Shown here piece after piece: positions 8,474 through 17,613 of a stretch of 54,813 nucleotides of DNA (position 1 is its first letter; every line of letters starts with the position of its first letter). Under the pieces are notes generated by a model that did not search any database, had not been told where the DNA came from, and saw only the letters and a list, made by a program, of their open reading frames with translations. Source of the stretch: Prosthecomicrobium pneumaticum (GTDB taxonomy: Bacteria; Pseudomonadota; Alphaproteobacteria; Rhizobiales; Kaistiaceae); assembly GCF_014199915.1 (NCBI RefSeq), contig NZ_JACHOO010000011.1, positions 54,816-109,628 on the forward strand, read 5' to 3'. The translations under genes were made by a program, and so were the position numbers.

Positions 8474-9202
8474 ATGACGAGGGTTGCGCTCGTGACGGGG
8501 GGCACGCGCGGCATCGGCGCGGCGATCGCCGTGGCGCTGAAGGCGGCGGGCCATACGGTGGCCGCCACATTCGCCGGCAATGTCGAGAAGGCCGAGGCCT
8601 TCCGCGCCGAGACCGGCATCGCGGTGTTCCAGTGGGACGTCGCCGACGAGGCCGCCTGCGCGGCCGGTGTCGCCCGCGTCGCGGCGGAGGTCGGTCCGGT
8701 CGACGTGCTCGTCAACAATGCGGGCATCACCCGCGACGGCTGGTTCCACAAGATGGACTACCAGCAATGGTCGGCGGTGCTGCGGACCAATCTCGATTCG
8801 ATGTTCACCATGACGCGCCCGGTGATCGAGGGCATGCGCGAGCGCGGCTTCGGCCGGATCGTCAACATCTCCTCGATCAACGGCCAGAAGGGCCAGCTGG
8901 GCCAGGCGAACTACTCGGCCGCCAAGGCCGGGGTGATCGGCTTTACGAAGGCGCTGGCGCTCGAGAACGCCCGCAAGGGCGTGACCGTCAACTGCATCTG
9001 CCCCGGCTATATCGACACCGACATGGTCGCCGCTGTCCCCGAGAAGGTGCTCGAGGGCATCATCGGACAGATCCCCGTCGGCCGCCTCGGCAAGGCCGAG
9101 GAGATCGGCGCGCTCACCGCCTATCTCGCCTCCGACGCGGCCGCTTTCATGACCGGCGCCGTGCTGACGATCAATGGCGGGCAGTATATCGCGAACGGCT
9201 GA
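8474..9202 (+). CDS. phaB: Acetoacetyl-CoA reductase
   Basis: 242 residues from the ATG at 8474 with AGGGAGGA upstream. A short-chain dehydrogenase: the NADP(H) glycine motif TGGTRGIG lies near residue 9, NNAG near 83, the catalytic Y147-x3-K151 lies in YSAAK, and the PGYIDTDMV segment follows. Length and the GYIDTDM motif match PhaB, which reduces acetoacetyl-CoA to (R)-3-hydroxybutyryl-CoA with NADPH. Its position behind phaA and opposite phaR supports this over FabG. Confidence 0.94.
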   Translation: MTRVALVTGGTRGIGAAIAVALKAAGHTVAATFAGNVEKAEAFRAETGIAVFQWDVADEAACAAGVARVAAEVGPVDVLVNNAGITRDGWFHKMDYQQWSAVLRTNLDSMFTMTRPVIEGMRERGFGRIVNISSINGQKGQLGQANYSAAKAGVIGFTKALALENARKGVTVNCICPGYIDTDMVAAVPEKVLEGIIGQIPVGRLGKAEEIGALTAYLASDAAAFMTGAVLTINGGQYIANG

Positions 9203-9223
9203 GCGGCCGCCGCCGGGGCGCCC

Positions 9224-9523
9224 TCAGACCGGGCGCTTGCCGCGCACGAGGCGCCAGACGATCGCGACGAGGTGGAAGACGAGCGCGGTGGCGAAGCCGA
9301 GGACGGCGAAGAGCGCCGCGATCGTCACGCCGATCTGCGCGTCCGGCCCGATCGGGATCGGCGGCAGCGGCGAGAGCGAGATCGCGGCGACGAGGAGCAG
9401 GAGGCCGCTGCAAGCGGCCGCCGCCTTGAGATGTGAGCCGAAACGGGCACGCAGGCCGACGAAGACGGCCGAGCCGATCGGCACGCCGACGACGAGCCAG
9501 AGCGCGAGCGCGTAGAGCAGCAC
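9224..9523 (-). CDS. Small membrane protein of unknown function
   Basis: 99 residues with three hydrophobic segments (about 1-24, 32-50 and 62-90) and a short basic tail (RLVRGKRPV). The polar linkers are short. No family is recognised. It starts 6 bp after the stop of the NYN-domain gene and reads the same way, so the two are probably one transcript. Confidence 0.6.
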   Translation of the reverse strand: MLLYALALWLVVGVPIGSAVFVGLRARFGSHLKAAAACSGLLLLVAAISLSPLPPIPIGPDAQIGVTIAALFAVLGFATALVFHLVAIVWRLVRGKRPV

Positions 9524-9529
9524 GGCGGA

Positions 9530-11641
9530 TCAGGGCCGCGAGGGCGGCTTCCGGCTCTGGCTGTACACCGAGAGGATCCGCTGGATCTCCTCGCCGATGT
9601 CGCCCTCCTCCTCGAGCAGGTCGGGCTCCGGCTGCGCCTGCGGCTGGACCGGCTGCGGCTGGCGCAGCTCGGGCTGCGGCTGCGGCGCGGGCGGGTCGGC
9701 CCGGCGCGGCTGCGGCGCCTGCGCGGGCATGGCGGCTTCCGGCTGCGGCGCCACGGCGAGATCGACGTCCTGCTCCTCCTCGACCAGGACGTCGACGGCC
9801 TCGGCGATCGCGGCGAGGATAGAGGTCTCGATCGGATCGTCCTCGCCCGGCTGCACGTCGCGCTGCGCCGGCGGCGCGGTGCGCCGCGCGGGCGGGCGGA
9901 TCGCCGCATTGGGCGCATTGGCCGGCCTCACCGAGCGGGTCGGCGTCGACCGGGCAGACGTCTCGCCCGTGCTCACCGCACGCACCGGGCCGCGCGGACG
10001 CGGCGGCGCCACGGTCGGCCGCTGCGGCGCGATCTCGGACACGGGCCGGGCGGCCGGCTCGACCGGCGGCGGCTCCTCGGCGCGGCCCGGCACGGGCTGC
10101 GGCGGAGGAACGGGCCGCGGCGGAGCCGCCTGGGGCCGCGGCGGCGCGGGCGCCCGCGGCGGTTCCGGCGCATAAGGCGGCTCGGGGATCAGCGCGGCAG
10201 GGCGCTGCGGCTCGGGCCGGGGAGCGGCCCGCGGCACGGCGGGGACGGGCTGCGGCGGATGCACCGGCTGGGGCGGCGGCTGCGTCGCGGCGGGCGGCTG
10301 CGCCGGCCCCGGCTGGAAGGCCGAGCGCTGGGGCTGGAAGGCCGGAGGCGGCGTCTGGAATGCCGGAGGCTGCGGCTGGGCCGCGAAGGGCGCCGGCTGC
10401 GGCGGATAGGCGGCAGACGGTGCGGCCGGATAGACGACCGGCTGCGGCGGCGAATAGGCGGACGGCGCCGGGTGCTGAACCTGCGGCTGCGGCGGCACGA
10501 CGGGCCGCGCGGCGGCGGGTTGCGGCGCGGCCGCGACGGGGGCCGGGCGCGGACGCTCGGGCAGCGGCGGCGTCACCTGCGGCGGTTCGGGAATGCGCGG
10601 CGGCTCGGCCGGCGGGCCGGCGGGCTCGGCGAGACGCGGCGCCCGCTCGGCGCTGCGCAATTGCGGCGCGGCGGCGGTACGTCCCTGGATCCAGGCGCGG
10701 ATGCTCGCCAGTTCGTCATCGTCGAGTTCGATGCCGGCGGCGCGGGTGAGATAGAGCACCTGCTCGATGAAGACTTCGGCGAGCCGATCCGGCGAGTCGT
10801 TGCCCGAGAAGACATGGCCGCGCAACGCCAGGCCCTTCACGACGAAGGCGATCTGGCGGCGCGAGGTGTTGCGGCCGAGCGCCGCGAGGCGGGCCGCGAC
10901 GTTCTCCGCGGTCGCCTGGAAGTGGTAGCCGTTCTCCGACACCTCGGCCGCGAGGGCCCGGAACAGCTCGCCGAACACCTTCGGCGAGAGGAGCGGTACA
11001 TTGGTGGCGTTGTGCACCCGGCGGGCGAGCGCGGCGAGCTCCTCGCGGTCGGCGATGCCGGGGCGGACCACCTCCGCCTCCTCGGTCTCGACCTCGGGGC
11101 TCTCGGCATCCGCCGTCGGCGCCAGCACCGAGACGAGCCCGTTCTCGTCGAGCGTGCCGTCGGCGATCGCCCGGTAGCCGAGCGCCGTGGTCGGCGTCGC
11201 ATAGATCGCCGCCATTCGGGCGTGCGCCCGCAGCCGGATGATCAGCGGCGTGAAGTCGGTGTCGGCCGACAGGATGATGAACTCATCGAAGCTCGTCGAA
11301 TGGGCGAGCGCGTCGACCACGTCGAGGGCGATGTTGACCTCGGAGGCGTTGCGCTCGCGCCCCGGGAGCGGGCTGCAGTCGATCACCTGGAAGCCATTGG
11401 CCGCGAAAGCGCTTCGCGCACTGCCGAGCAGCTTCGGATCGGCGTAGCAGCGCCTGAGCAGGACGCGGCGGCGCTCGCCCTCCTGCACCGGCGGATCGAT
11501 GAGCTCGCCCCGCTCGATCGCGTCCACCCAGACCCCGGGGCGGGACGCGAAGCGCCGGGCGATGCCCGGCTCGCGGGAACGCAAGCTCAGATAGATGCTG
11601 TCATAGTCGACGAAGAGAACGCTCTTGATGATACTCGCCAT
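9530..11641 (-). CDS. NYN-domain (LabA/PIN-like) protein with OST-HTH/LOTUS-like domain and long proline-rich region
   Basis: 703 residues from the ATG at 11641. The NYN domain (about 5-165) shows acidic metal-ligand positions: D12 and D14 in FVDYDSIY, and SADTDF near residue 140, as in PIN-like RNases. A second helical region (about 205-320) resembles the OST-HTH/LOTUS RNA-binding fold. Residues about 335-600 are a low-complexity run of Pro, Ala and Gln, probably disordered, and a short acidic/helical tail ends the protein. The likely role is RNA cleavage or binding; the target is unknown. The function is inferred from domains only. Confidence 0.8.
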   Translation of the reverse strand: MASIIKSVLFVDYDSIYLSLRSREPGIARRFASRPGVWVDAIERGELIDPPVQEGERRRVLLRRCYADPKLLGSARSAFAANGFQVIDCSPLPGRERNASEVNIALDVVDALAHSTSFDEFIILSADTDFTPLIIRLRAHARMAAIYATPTTALGYRAIADGTLDENGLVSVLAPTADAESPEVETEEAEVVRPGIADREELAALARRVHNATNVPLLSPKVFGELFRALAAEVSENGYHFQATAENVAARLAALGRNTSRRQIAFVVKGLALRGHVFSGNDSPDRLAEVFIEQVLYLTRAAGIELDDDELASIRAWIQGRTAAAPQLRSAERAPRLAEPAGPPAEPPRIPEPPQVTPPLPERPRPAPVAAAPQPAAARPVVPPQPQVQHPAPSAYSPPQPVVYPAAPSAAYPPQPAPFAAQPQPPAFQTPPPAFQPQRSAFQPGPAQPPAATQPPPQPVHPPQPVPAVPRAAPRPEPQRPAALIPEPPYAPEPPRAPAPPRPQAAPPRPVPPPQPVPGRAEEPPPVEPAARPVSEIAPQRPTVAPPRPRGPVRAVSTGETSARSTPTRSVRPANAPNAAIRPPARRTAPPAQRDVQPGEDDPIETSILAAIAEAVDVLVEEEQDVDLAVAPQPEAAMPAQAPQPRRADPPAPQPQPELRQPQPVQPQAQPEPDLLEEEGDIGEEIQRILSVYSQSRKPPSRP

Positions 11642-11742
11642 CCCTACTCCCCGACCGCGCGCGCAGCATGCCCCTGCCCCGGCAGCTCGTTCGGCGGTCA
11701 GACTATCTAGCCGATCTACTGGCCTTCTGTCTCGCCCGACGA

Positions 11743-12174
11743 TCAACCGCCGGCTTCGCTCGGCGCCCAGCCGGGCGGCGCGAGCTCGAAGCCCTCGAAG
11801 CGGAAACCGGGTGCGACGGTGCAACCGACGAGAGTCCAGGCCCCGAGGCTCCGCGCCGACTGCCACCAGAGGCGCGGAACGACGATCTGCGGCCGCTCGC
11901 CCCTGGCGAGATCGGTGCCGAGCACGCGGCGATCCGTCGCTGCGCCATCCTCGGACAGGCCGAGCGCGAGCGGTGCACCGCAGTAATGGTGCCAGATCTC
12001 GACGGCATCGACCCGGTGCCAGTGCGACCGGTCGCCGGCTTCGAGGAGGTAATAGATGGCGGTCGAGATCGCCCGTCCGCCCTCCTCGGCCGCATCGCGG
12101 AACGTCTCGGCATACCAGCCGCCTTCCGGATGGCGCCGCATGCCGAGGCTGCGGATGATCTTCTCCGCCGTCAC
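11743..12174 (-). CDS. Cupin-fold DUF985 family protein
   Basis: 143 residues from a GTG at 12174 that overlaps the gloB stop by 4 bp (GTGA), so the two are translationally coupled. The start (AEKIIRSLGMRRHPEGGWYAETFRD) and the SHWHRVDAVEIWHHYCGAPL segment are hallmarks of the DUF985 cupins, a beta-barrel with conserved His residues that could bind metal. The biochemical role is not known. The coupling to glyoxalase II suggests a function in carbonyl or glutathione metabolism, but this is only context. Confidence 0.85.
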   Translation of the reverse strand: MTAEKIIRSLGMRRHPEGGWYAETFRDAAEEGGRAISTAIYYLLEAGDRSHWHRVDAVEIWHHYCGAPLALGLSEDGAATDRRVLGTDLARGERPQIVVPRLWWQSARSLGAWTLVGCTVAPGFRFEGFELAPPGWAPSEAGG

Positions 12175-12941
12175 CGGAAACTGTCCTTGGCGCGGCGAAG
12201 CGCCGCGAAGACTTCGGCAACCGGCGCGCCATCGACGCCGAGACGGGCGCGGATCGAGGGATGGTCGGCACGCAGGAAAGGATTGGCCGCCTTTTCCGCC
12301 GCGATCGTCGAAGGCAGCGTCGGCTTGCCCGCCTCGCGCAGCCGCTTCGCCTCGGCGGCATGGGCGAGCAACGCCGGATTGTCCGGATCGACCGACAGGG
12401 CGAAGCGGGCGTTCGACAGCGTGTATTCGTGGCCGCAATAGAGCACCGTATCGTCCGGCAGCGCGGCGAGCGCCTGCAGCGAGGACCACATCTGGTCCAT
12501 CGTGCCCTCGATCACCCGGCCGCAACCGAGCGAGAACAGCGCATCGGCCGCAAAGACGAGCTTCTCGGTCGGCCAGTAGAGCGCGACCTGCCCCAGCGTG
12601 TGGCCGGGCGTGCCGATCACCTCGACCGGGCGGCCGGCGAACTCGAACCGGTCGCCCGGCTTCACCAGCCGGTCGAGCCCCTCGATCTTGTCGGCCTCGG
12701 CCGCGGGGCCGGTGACGACGGCGCCGTATTTCGCCTTCAGCGCCGCGATTCCTGCGGTGTGGTCGCCGTGATGATGGGTGACGAGGATCTCGTCGAGCCG
12801 CCAGCCGCGGGCCTCGAGTTCGCGTTCGATCGCCGCCGCTTCGGGCGCGTCGACGGCCGCGGTGCGCCCGGACGCGGCGTCGTGCAGGAGGATGCCGAAA
12901 TTGTCCTCCAGGCACATGAACTGGACGATCTCGAGCGTCAT
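12171..12941 (-). CDS. gloB: Hydroxyacylglutathione hydrolase (glyoxalase II)
   Basis: 256 residues, the normal length. The metallo-beta-lactamase signature THHHGDH covers residues 55-61. Other metal ligands appear in GTPGHTLG, FAADALF and CGHEYT. The C-terminal helical substrate-binding region is present (LPSTIAAEKAANPFLR). It hydrolyses S-lactoylglutathione to lactate and glutathione, the second step of methylglyoxal detoxification. It is divergent from the methyltransferase gene at 13044. Confidence 0.95.
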   Translation of the reverse strand: MTLEIVQFMCLEDNFGILLHDAASGRTAAVDAPEAAAIERELEARGWRLDEILVTHHHGDHTAGIAALKAKYGAVVTGPAAEADKIEGLDRLVKPGDRFEFAGRPVEVIGTPGHTLGQVALYWPTEKLVFAADALFSLGCGRVIEGTMDQMWSSLQALAALPDDTVLYCGHEYTLSNARFALSVDPDNPALLAHAAEAKRLREAGKPTLPSTIAAEKAANPFLRADHPSIRARLGVDGAPVAEVFAALRRAKDSFR

Positions 12942-13043
12942 GACGATCTCTCCGGTGGCGTGCGAGGCAGCGCTTACCTAACATCCGGCACGTCGCCGGG
13001 CCAAGCGCGGTGGCGGACGCCGGACCGCGAGAGGGTACCGCCT

Positions 13044-13829
13044 GTGGAAGAAGGTCTGTCGATCTATCCGGACGTCATCGACCTGCGCGCCTTTTATGGC
13101 GAGCGGCTGGGCCAGGTGGCGCGGCGGCTCCTGTCGGCGAAGCTGCGCGCCCACTGGCCGTCGGTCGCCGGCGACCGGCTGGTCGGGATCGGCTTCGCGA
13201 CGCCCTATCTCGCGCCCTTCGCCGCGGAGGCGGAGCGCACGCTCGCCTTCATGCCGGCGCCGCAGGGCGTCGTGAACTGGCCGGGCGACGCGCGCAACCG
13301 CGCCTGCCTCGTCGTCGACGACGCGCTGCCCTTGCCCGACGCCTCGGTCGACCGGATCATTGCCGTGCATTCGATCGAGATGGCGGAGAACGCCCGCTTC
13401 CTGCTGCGCGAACTGTGGCGCGTGCTCGCCCCGGGCGGCCGGCTGCTCGCCGTGGTGCCGAACCGGCGCGGCATCTGGGCGCGGGTCGAGCGCACGCCGT
13501 TCGGTTACGGCCGGCCGTTCAGCGGCAGCCAGATGGCGGCGCTGATGCGCGACACCCAGTTCACCATCGCCGCCTCCTCGCAGGCGCTGTTCGCCCCGCC
13601 CTTCGGCCGCAACTGGCTCTACCGCTCCGGCACGGGCTGGGAGCGGGTCGGCTCGGTGCTGTGGCCGGCCTTCGCCGGCGTCGTCATCGTCGAGGCGGTG
13701 AAGCAGCTCTATCAGGGCCTGCCGGCGCGGCCGCGCGGCCGGCTGTCGCCCTCCTTCCGCCCGGTCCTCGTGCCGCCCGCCGCCGCCGGCCACGCCGGCC
13801 GCATCGCCCGCGACCGCCCGCCGTCATGA
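13044..13829 (+). CDS. SAM-dependent methyltransferase-like protein
   Basis: 261 residues from a GTG at 13044 with GAGAGGG upstream. The fold is class I methyltransferase: LVGIGFATPYL replaces the usual glycine-rich SAM loop, LPLPDASVDRIIAVHSIEMAEN is the acidic motif, and LLRELWRVLAPGGRLLAVVPNRRG is the motif III region. Proteins of this type lie next to gloB in many Hyphomicrobiales; their substrate is not known. The 3' end overlaps the convergent glycosyltransferase gene by 6 bp. Confidence 0.85.
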   Translation: MEEGLSIYPDVIDLRAFYGERLGQVARRLLSAKLRAHWPSVAGDRLVGIGFATPYLAPFAAEAERTLAFMPAPQGVVNWPGDARNRACLVVDDALPLPDASVDRIIAVHSIEMAENARFLLRELWRVLAPGGRLLAVVPNRRGIWARVERTPFGYGRPFSGSQMAALMRDTQFTIAASSQALFAPPFGRNWLYRSGTGWERVGSVLWPAFAGVVIVEAVKQLYQGLPARPRGRLSPSFRPVLVPPAAAGHAGRIARDRPPS

Positions 13830-15011
13830 ACGGCCGACGAGCCCGCCGATCTGCCGTCCGAGCCGCCGAACCTCGCGCCGGACCTTGAGCCGCCAAGGAA
13901 GGCCCGCCCGTTTCGCCGGAAGCGCCGCTACCTCGGCGGGCCTGTCGGCGGGACGGGGCTCTCCCGGCAGGCTGCTCGCGCCGGCCCGAACCAGCACATC
14001 ACGCTCGGCCGCCGTCAGTTCGCCGCCGCGCAGCTGCCAGAGATTGGCCGTGCCCCGCAGCGTGTGAAAATCGCTCATCGAAAAGCCGTAGCGCGACCAG
14101 GCGTCGCGTCCCGCCGCCGTCGCCAGCAGGGACATGCCGACGCGGCCGCCGACCCAGCACAAGAGGTCCGCCTGCCGTCCGGCCGCCGTGAAGAGATAGA
14201 GCACCTTCTCGCAGGCGAGATCGAATGCCGGATCGTGAGGACTGCGCAGCGTCCCGAACGCGGCGAAGAAATCCTCGCACGGGAGGCGGAGGAACAGCGC
14301 CTCGAGGATATCGGCGCTCTCGTTGAGGGTGCGCGACGATGTGGCGGGCGAGGGTCGGCTGGTGTTGTCGTGCAGCCGGAAGCGCACCAGCCGGTCGGGC
14401 ATCACGGCGATCTCGAAATGCTGAACGAGACGGAGCCAGAGCTCATAATCCGGCAGCTGCCGATAGCGATTGTCGTAGAGGCCGACCCGCTGATAGGCGC
14501 CGCGGCGGATCAGGACCGAGGGATGGCAGAGACAATTGCCCTCCTCCACGAACCGCCGCAGCCAGCCGGCGCGCGACCGGTCCGGCTGATCGAACACCGA
14601 ACGGAACGCCCGGCCCGGATCGCCGGGCGCGCCGTCCCCATCGATCCAGGTGACATCGGAAAAGACGGCGGCCGCCTCGCCGTCGCGGTCGAGTGCGCGG
14701 AGCTGTCGCTCGATCTTGTCCGGCTCCCAGACATCGTCGGAATTGCAGATGGCGATCAGGTCGCCCGCCGTCTCGCGGATGCCGGTGTTGAGCGCCTCGG
14801 CACCGCCGCGATTGCATTCGTGCACGACGAGACGGATACGCTCGTCACGGAGCGCGCGCAGCCGTTCGAGGCTTCCGTCGGTCGAGCCGTCGTCGACCAC
14901 CACCACCTCCCGCACCGGCGCCGTCTGCCGCAGCACGCCCTCGATGGCCTCGGCGACGAAGGCGGCATGGTTGTAGCTCGGCACGATCACCGACACGTCA
15001 GCCACCGGCAT
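13824..15011 (-). CDS. Glycosyltransferase family 2 protein
   Basis: 395 residues. The GT-A nucleotide-sugar fold is clear in the first 230: SVIVPSYNHAAFVAEAIEGV, D40-D41 in VVVDDGSTDGS, and the DxD-type metal site in CNSDDVWEP. About 160 further C-terminal residues are charged and without a recognisable domain. No membrane segment is seen, so it probably acts in the cytosol on a lipid- or protein-linked glycan. Last gene of a four-gene unit; its start overlaps the previous gene by 14 bp. Confidence 0.88.
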   Translation of the reverse strand: MPVADVSVIVPSYNHAAFVAEAIEGVLRQTAPVREVVVVDDGSTDGSLERLRALRDERIRLVVHECNRGGAEALNTGIRETAGDLIAICNSDDVWEPDKIERQLRALDRDGEAAAVFSDVTWIDGDGAPGDPGRAFRSVFDQPDRSRAGWLRRFVEEGNCLCHPSVLIRRGAYQRVGLYDNRYRQLPDYELWLRLVQHFEIAVMPDRLVRFRLHDNTSRPSPATSSRTLNESADILEALFLRLPCEDFFAAFGTLRSPHDPAFDLACEKVLYLFTAAGRQADLLCWVGGRVGMSLLATAAGRDAWSRYGFSMSDFHTLRGTANLWQLRGGELTAAERDVLVRAGASSLPGEPRPADRPAEVAALPAKRAGLPWRLKVRREVRRLGRQIGGLVGRS

Positions 15012-15774
15012 ACTCCTCGAGGTTCGACAGCCGACGCTCGATGGCCCTCTCGTAGCGGGCCGGCAGCAGGGTCCGCAGCGTGCGCAAGGTCGCCTCGATC
15101 AAGCTGGCCTTTTCGCGCTTGCTCAGGGATGACCACGTCCCGTCGCCATGGACCCGGTAGCTGGAGAGAACCTCCGGCCAATAGTCGAAGCCGCCGTGCC
15201 CGGCCGCGATCAGCGTGTTGACGAGCCAGTCATAGCCCTCATGACCCGCCGCCCGGTCGAAGGCGGCGGCGAGCGCCGGCCGGCGGTAGAAGCAGTTCGA
15301 GAACGAGGCGGGCGCGTTGTCGGCGATGAGATCGAACGTCGACAGCCTTCGATGGCGACGGGCGGCGGAAAGGAGATCCGGACGCTGCTCGCCGGCGACG
15401 AGATCGTCGACGATGAAGCCATTGAAGCAGGCCGCGCCGACGCTGCGCTCGAGATGGTCGCGCAATCGCTCCAGGCGATGGTCGGAGAGCCAGATGTCGT
15501 CCGCCTCCAGCGGCGCGACGAACTCTCCGCGGCACTCCGCGAGCAGGCGCCGGTAATTGGCCATGACGCCGAGATTGGCGGGATTGCGGAAGGTCCGCAC
15601 ATTGCGGCGGCCGGCACCCCAGGCGCGGATCCGCTCCCACGAATCGTCCCGCGAGGCGTCGTCGGCGACGGTCAGCACCACATCGGCGAAGACGCTCTGG
15701 CGGGCGACCGATTCGAGCGCTTCGACCACCGTCCCCGCATTGCCGTACACCGGCACGATCACATCGATCGCCAC
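14998..15774 (-). CDS. Glycosyltransferase family 2 protein
   Basis: 258 residues. DVIVPVYGNAGTVVEALESV, D38-D39 (ADDASRDDS) and the metal-binding LEADDIW motif place it in GT2. It is shorter than its downstream neighbour and not a close copy. It starts 1 bp after the aminotransferase stop and ends 14 bp inside the next gene, so all four genes of the unit must be cotranscribed. It probably transfers the amino sugar made by the two upstream enzymes. Confidence 0.88.
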   Translation of the reverse strand: MAIDVIVPVYGNAGTVVEALESVARQSVFADVVLTVADDASRDDSWERIRAWGAGRRNVRTFRNPANLGVMANYRRLLAECRGEFVAPLEADDIWLSDHRLERLRDHLERSVGAACFNGFIVDDLVAGEQRPDLLSAARRHRRLSTFDLIADNAPASFSNCFYRRPALAAAFDRAAGHEGYDWLVNTLIAAGHGGFDYWPEVLSSYRVHGDGTWSSLSKREKASLIEATLRTLRTLLPARYERAIERRLSNLEEYAGG

Positions 15775-15775
15775 G

Positions 15776-16876
15776 CTAGGCCCTTTCCGCGAAGCGGCGG
15801 ACGACCCCCGCCACGCGCTCCGCGTCCGCCGGCGTCACCCCGCCGTGAAAGGGCAGCGCGAGGACTTCGCGGCTCGCCGCGAAGGCGTTCGGCGTTTCCG
15901 CTGCCGCACGGTCCGCACCCAGCGCGAGCTCGCTCGCGAGCGGGTAGAAATAGCGCCGGGCGAGGATTCCCTCCCCCTTCAGCCGTGCGTGCAGCCGATC
16001 CCGCCGGCCGGGCTCGCCCTCGTTCGAAACGCGCAGGATGAAATAGAGCAGGCGCGCCGTCTCGTCCGAGCCGATGAAGGGCGCGATGCCCGGCAGATTG
16101 GAGAGCCGGTCGAGATAGAACCGGCGCAGGGCGGCCCGCGCGGCGATCTCCTCCGCCAGCCGGTCGAGCACGGCGAGGCCCGTCGCAGCGGCGAGCTCCG
16201 ACATCTTGGCGTTGATTCCGGCTTCGGTCACCACATCCTCGGAGGCAATACCGAAATTGCGCAGCCGCCGGAGCCGCTCGGCGAGCGCCGGATCGCGCGT
16301 TTCGATCGCGCCGCCCTCGCCGGTGTGAAAGAGCTTGGTGGCGTGGAAGCTGTAGGTCGTCGCATCGCCGAAGCCGCCGATCGGCGCGCCGCCGCAATGG
16401 CCCCCGAAGGCGTGCGCGCCGTCATAGACGACCGCGAGACCGTGACGGCGGGCGATCGCGTCGATCGCCGCGACCCGGCAGGGCTGGCCGTAGACGTGCA
16501 CGCCGAGGATCGCCTCCGCACCGGGCTCGATCGCCGCCTCGATCGCCACAGGGTCGATCGTCAGGGTCTCAGGGTCGACATCGACATAGACGGGCGTCGC
16601 CCCGACCCAGGAGACCGCATGCGCGCCGCCGCAGAAGGTGAACGGCGTCGTGATCACCCGCCCCGCGATGCCGAGCCCCTTCAGCGCCAGTTCGATCGCG
16701 AGCGTCCCGTTCGCGACCAGCACGAGCTGCTGCGCTCCGCAGAGTTCGCGCAGCTTCAGTTCGAGCAGAGAAACGAGCGGGCCGCCATTGGTGTAGCGTT
16801 GTTCCTGCAGCATCTGCCGCAGCAAGGCGCTCAGCCGCTCGAAGGACGGCGCGATCGGGCGCGTGACGGTCAGCAC
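15776..16876 (-). CDS. DegT/DnrJ/EryC1 family sugar aminotransferase
   Basis: 366 residues from a GTG at 16876, overlapping the stop of the upstream gene by 7 bp. PLP-binding features are clear: the aspartate in VVYDGAHAFGG and the Schiff-base lysine in FHATKLFHTGEGG. The family makes amino sugars by transamination of nucleotide-linked keto sugars. Combined with the neighbouring PglD-like acetyltransferase it should give an N-acyl-amino sugar nucleotide. The dehydratase that supplies the 4-keto (or 3-keto) substrate is not in the window. Confidence 0.9.
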   Translation of the reverse strand: MLTVTRPIAPSFERLSALLRQMLQEQRYTNGGPLVSLLELKLRELCGAQQLVLVANGTLAIELALKGLGIAGRVITTPFTFCGGAHAVSWVGATPVYVDVDPETLTIDPVAIEAAIEPGAEAILGVHVYGQPCRVAAIDAIARRHGLAVVYDGAHAFGGHCGGAPIGGFGDATTYSFHATKLFHTGEGGAIETRDPALAERLRRLRNFGIASEDVVTEAGINAKMSELAAATGLAVLDRLAEEIAARAALRRFYLDRLSNLPGIAPFIGSDETARLLYFILRVSNEGEPGRRDRLHARLKGEGILARRYFYPLASELALGADRAAAETPNAFAASREVLALPFHGGVTPADAERVAGVVRRFAERA

Positions 16877-17511
16877 GGCGGCTCGCCGATCGGCCGGGCG
16901 GGCGTCCCGACGACGGTCGCGCCCGGCGCAACCGAATCGAGCACGGTTGCACCGGCGCCGACGGTCGCGCCCGCCCCGATCGTGATCGCGGAGCCGAGCC
17001 GGCGCGGGGCGATCGTCGCGCCGGCGCCGATGAAGACGCCGTCCCCGACCGTGACGCGGCCGGCGAGCGTCGCGCCGGGCGACACGGTGACGAACTCGCC
17101 GAGCACGACATCGTGCGAGAGCGAGCCGTTGAAATTGACGATGGCGCCCCGTCCGAGGCGGACGCCGGCCGAGATGCTCGTCCCCGCGAAGACCTGGACG
17201 CCGGGGCCGATCTCGGCGTCCGGCGCGACGTGGCAGCGCGCGCTGACATAGCGACCCTCGGCGAGCCCGAGGGCGGCGAGCCGGGCGGCGACCGCCGCAC
17301 GGTCGCGCGGTCGGCCGACCGCGATCAGCCAGAGGGCCCCGGGAAAGGCGGCGACCGCCGCATCGAGCGAGAGCACAGCCACACCGTCGCGGTCCCCGCC
17401 GGGGGCGAAGTCGTCGACGAGGCACAGGCATCGGCCGCGGTCCGGCTCGGCGGCGATCTGGCCGAGCAGGTCGCGGGCATGTCCGCCCGCTCCGAACAGA
17501 CAGAATTCCAT
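16870..17511 (-). CDS. PglD/NeuD-like acyltransferase (hexapeptide repeat)
   Basis: 213 residues from the ATG at 17511 directly after GGGGGAAGA; an upstream in-frame ATG at 17601 adds unlikely sequence. The N-terminal 80 residues form the Rossmann-like nucleotide-sugar part (FCLFGAGGHARDLL). The rest is a left-handed beta-helix of imperfect hexapeptides (IGPGVQVFAGTSISAGVRLG, VGDGVFIGAGATI). This layout is that of PglD/NeuD sugar N- or O-acetyltransferases. First gene of the sugar unit; promoter expected in 17512-17613. Confidence 0.88.
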   Translation of the reverse strand: MEFCLFGAGGHARDLLGQIAAEPDRGRCLCLVDDFAPGGDRDGVAVLSLDAAVAAFPGALWLIAVGRPRDRAAVAARLAALGLAEGRYVSARCHVAPDAEIGPGVQVFAGTSISAGVRLGRGAIVNFNGSLSHDVVLGEFVTVSPGATLAGRVTVGDGVFIGAGATIAPRRLGSAITIGAGATVGAGATVLDSVAPGATVVGTPARPIGEPPC

Positions 17512-17613
17512 TCTTCCCCCGCGACACGCCGGCACGGAACTCTCCTCCCGGTGCCTCAATGGCCGCCCTCTCTCGCTACCAGAGGGTGCAGCCCACGGCA
17601 ACCGGAGGATCGG

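Noticed and set aside
15557-17251. A 564-codon plus-strand frame opposite the sugar cluster
   Set aside because: The product is low in hydrophobic structure and resembles no family, while the minus-strand frames match known enzymes throughout.
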